Assembly (NCBI RefSeq): GCF_002234675.1 | Contig: NC_019881.2 | Coordinates: forward strand, 13,501,825 to 13,565,824 | Length of the DNA stretch: 64,000 nucleotides | Source: Oryzias latipes | Taxonomy: Eukaryota; Chordata; Actinopteri; Beloniformes; Adrianichthyidae | Direction of reading: 5' to 3' | Part shown: positions 60,946 to 64,000 of the stretch, piece by piece | Position numbering within the stretch: position 1 is the stretch's first letter | Layout of the letters: the number at the start of each line of letters is the position of its first letter | The notes under the pieces: generated by a model | The model's database searches: none | What the model was told of the DNA's origin: nothing | Seen by the model: the letters and a program-made list of their open reading frames with translations, nothing else | Program-made: the position numbers and the translations under genes

Positions 60946-62027
60946 TAGTGCCGATAAAATATAATAAGTAAACTTTAAGTATAATGCCTCACTTAAATAG
61001 ACTACGTTTTGCAAAGGGATCTTAGGCTGAGGTTTAAATCCATAGTAGACATTAAAGTTAGAAAATCTTTTAGATTAACATCCAAATAAGATTTGCATAT
61101 ATTTGCCAAGTACCTTTAAAAAAATACAGTAAAGTTTTCTTTAATACTTAGAAGTTGAAGACATATTCAAACTTTTCCTCAGGATAATTTTCCAGTTAGC
61201 ACACAGAACTGTTTTGGTTTGTTGACAGAAACAATTGGCAATAATTTGTATAAAAAAACATTTTGTCCCTAAATAAAATCTGGCTAAATTATGTCGCTAA
61301 CCTGGTTACACACTTTTTGGATGTTTTTTTTTTATTTTTTTGTGAGCAGAGCTTGTTGGAACGCAGATAATTCTCTTTTTTTTTAGGACACAGTACTACA
61401 ATGCTTTAATGCCTATAAAAATGCTGATGTTTTAGCTCTCACCTGAATAATGTGCTGAATGCAGCCTCATTACCTGAGGGCACATTAGGACAGTCAGGCT
61501 GTAAACAGCTAAACAGAGGATTATTACATTTACAGCAACCACTTTATCTAGAAAAGCCATCCAGCTACAAAAATACTCAGCTTGTAGCCAATCTGACTGC
61601 TTTTCAGAAATGAAAATAAATATCTTTGACCCAAATGGGAAAATCTTTTTGTAAAAGTGATCAAACATCTCAACCGGTGCAAAAAACAAATGCATGTGTG
61701 ATGGCCGAGACTTGAGGATGTTTAATTTTAGCTAATGTCCTTGTCAGCTGACCCAGTATCAGAGTCATGAAAGGGATTAAAAGCAGACGTGGCACTTTCA
61801 ACTGCCCTCTAAAAAGTTACCACTTGAGGCCTGGATGTCTTTACTTTTATTTTTGTGTGGAAAACAAAATGACACAGTTCTACTCTGACTTCCACTGTGG
61901 TTTGGATGAAATATTAATGTGCAGAACATGGGAGAAGTTACTACAAATGCAATTTGCTGAATATTTTTCGTCAAATTTAAAGCTTGAAATCCTAACACTT
62001 TCTGGGTGATCCTGAACACATCGTCTT
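60946..62027. other. Intergenic, nothing recognised
   Basis: No supported gene. Confidence 0.4.
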
Positions 62028-62145
62028 GCAATCTATAAAACATATTCTTTTGACTTTGGCTAAAAATGACATACTCATAATGAAAAAAAAAAACAATGGG
62101 AATGCTTTTAAAATAGATCAAAAGATAACCAGAGTGAGACTTTAA
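62028..62145 (-). mobile_element. NIGAI-type element, 5' end fragment
   Basis: Reversed 5' terminal 118 bases: CTTTGGCTAAAAATGACATACTCATAATG through GGGAATGCTTTTAAAATAGATC to ACCAGAGTGAGACTTTAAT. Confidence 0.65.
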
Positions 62146-63219
62146 TATTTTTCTCGAGCAAGTTACCGCTTGAAATCCTAATTTCTTTTAAAGGAATCTT
62201 GAACACATCACCCATAATTTCCTTCTGTGTTTTGAAGCGGCTTCGCTAAGGATTTTGTGAATTATATGATAGTTTCAAATGAGATTTAACTAGGATTTTT
62301 ACCTTTAACCTTTTTGGCATATGTTGGCTGCAGGAAATACTTAGAAAACTAAAGGCTTACTTTAATAAACTGTTTAGAGTTTTGCAATTTTCAAATCTTT
62401 TCTAGTGTCCTCTTTTTTTGAGAGCAGGACTTGTCTTGGAACAACTGCACTGCAAATATAGAAGATGAATAAGTCCTTCCAAGACATACCAATGTCACCA
62501 AGACCGGGCTTTGGATGGTTTACAGGCATCTGTCAGTCTCCTCATCTTTCTTTCCTCTTTCCTTTTGTTCTTGTCCTTCCCACACCGTTACTCCGATCAT
62601 CAAATATATCCTTCAAAAATTAAAAGAATCCTTAAATGAATCCGCTTGGCAGAGCTGTTTTTCATTTATCTGAGTGCATCTGAATTGTTTTTTTTTTGTT
62701 TGTTTTTTATTCCTGTAAAAAAGTATGTTTGAATATTTTCTTCTTTTTAAGGATGTATTGCTTATCACAGGGAGAAAAACAAAAGTTTACAGTTTGACCA
62801 TTGTCATCAGTCCAGTCAATTTAACTTCCCTAAAAAAAGGGAAGCGGTCCTTGTCGTCTGGCAGAGAAACTAATGTCAGCAGCAAATAACTATATTTAGA
62901 AATGACCACATAATTCATCCACCAGAAAATTATATTTACAAGCAAACAAGATAGTTTTGCAAAGACAAGATTCAGTAAACAAGAAAAAAAACAACAAGAA
63001 CTTAAAAAATACAAAAACACTCAATTTTCTATGGTGTATAAAGAGTTTTGAAGAAATCATAGCATTAAAAAAAGCAAACATCACAGTGCAAATTCCAGTT
63101 TGTCTCCTATTACTTTCCTTTTTTTAAGAATAAAATCCCCAACTTCTCATTTTTCATAACTCTTGGTCGTTCCATCATCATCATCATCGTCATTGCAAAG
63201 TTGACCTCTTTGATTTCTG
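62146..63219 (-). other. lmod2: Probable lmod2 3' untranslated and downstream region
   Basis: Follows the lmod2 stop codon on the minus strand. TTTATT at 62706-62711 is an AATAAA on that strand and a possible poly(A) signal about 510 bases after the stop. Confidence 0.4.
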
Positions 63220-64000
63220 TTACTTCAAATGATGTGGAATTTCCACCTGAAAATGAGAGGGTTTTATTGTTAGATGCAAATCAGTCCAGCAGGTGAACAC
63301 AAACCAACCAACAAACAAACAAAAAGTAATGTTTTTCATGCTGCAGCAATCGCAATGTTTCCAGCTGCTCTGGTGTGCTAATGTGTCAAATCTGCCCTTA
63401 TCAGAGCTCCGGCGGCCAGCTTCTATAAATATCTGTACTGAGTGTCTGGAATTCATCAGCAAGAACGGGAGGACCCTGTTATCAAAGGGCAGAGAGGATT
63501 TTCCATAACAGCATAATGAGCTGGGCTGCTAAAGCATCACAGGTAACACTTTTAATTTGAAAAGGCAGGTAAGGATAAATGGGCTAAAACATTCTTTGTA
63601 ATTATTTTGGCTTTTCATTAAACTTATTTCGTATCATTCTTTGGTGAGAAGAAACGTCCATAACCAAATGTTAGCCGTCTCTTGATGTCTGTGGGCAGCC
63701 TTCTGCCTGCATCCCTCCATCCAGAGACAGAACATATCAAATCATCCACAGGGGTGACTCAGACATTGCTGACAGTGTGTCATCCTCATCTAAATCCAAG
63801 TTCCACATTTGCTTTCAGAGAGCTCTTGCAGCCTGAAGTCCTTTTTCCTCTCTGAACCTGTTATCTTTTTTTTCAAACAAAAAGAAAAGGCTTTGTTTGT
63901 TTTTTTTCCTATTGGATGCCTTACCCGTCTCAGGCTGCGAATGCTGCTGGTCCGGATGGACTCCATCAGTTGGTCGTGAGCCGACCTCATTGGCGTGGAT
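63220..64000 (-). CDS. lmod2: Leiomodin-2, last two coding exons (partial)
   Basis: Minus-strand exons: one open at the window edge, 64000-63925, and the last one, 63246-63220, separated by a 678-bp GT-AG intron (donor GTAAGG, acceptor TTTTCAG). The first piece reads STPMRSAHDQLMESIRTSS, then IRSLRR; the second reads VEIPHHLK and stops. This is the C-terminal WH2 segment of leiomodin-2 (family pattern RSAHENLMEAIR..IKQLKRVEVPEALR), which binds actin monomers and helps nucleate and lengthen thin filaments at pointed ends in cardiac and skeletal muscle. The tiny final exon coding for about eight residues and the convergent position next to wasl match the mammalian gene. Which fish paralogue it is remains open. 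The N-terminal tropomyosin-binding and leucine-rich parts lie outside the window. Confidence 0.88.

Overview
This window is vertebrate nuclear DNA from a ray-finned (teleost) fish. Genes are split by GT-AG introns, AATAAA signals follow stop codons, and intergenic DNA is AT-rich and packed with teleost-type repeats (Tc1, Harbinger, LINE fragments, short inverted-repeat elements). The species was not determined.

Three host genes are firmly recognised: tmem229a (single coding exon, +, 29.9-30.9 kb), wasl/N-WASP (11 coding exons, +, 42.4-58.6 kb) and the last two coding exons of lmod2 (-, 63.2 kb to the window edge). Their order and orientation (tmem229a > wasl > < lmod2) match the human 7q31 block as I remember it, but the hyaluronidase genes that lie between WASL and TMEM229A in mammals are not seen. 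wasl encodes the WH1-basic-CRIB-polyproline-WH2-WH2-acidic activator of Arp2/3. lmod2 encodes a WH2-containing actin nucleator of muscle. Two actin-nucleation genes therefore converge tail to tail.

The left third is dominated by a 13.7-kb DNA segment (4389-18107). It is bounded by a perfect 7-bp direct repeat and about 0.9-kb terminal inverted repeats, whose outer 461 bp differ at one base. Inside lies a seven-exon, phase-consistent gene for a 193-residue protein that I do not recognise. A second, weaker spliced unit follows, then nested younger or decayed elements: a Harbinger copy with Myb/SANT and HARBI1-like pieces, a Tc1 remnant, LINE remnants and short inverted-repeat elements. I see no recognisable transposase belonging to the large element. 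It is the best candidate for an undescribed system: a large, apparently recently active transposon with gene cargo and subterminal repeats that each carry a CACGTG palindrome.

The rest holds at least twelve copies of one short inverted-repeat element, some of which keep a recurring short reading frame (start ..NIGAI.., then DASEWSRAG). It also holds two TTAA-associated elements, a GATTA pentanucleotide array, a TA array, several CTCF-like motifs and, in wasl intron 5, a GC-rich open exon whose splice phase would give a WH1-less N-WASP. Exon joins were worked out by eye from splice signals and reading phase. No transcript or database evidence was available.
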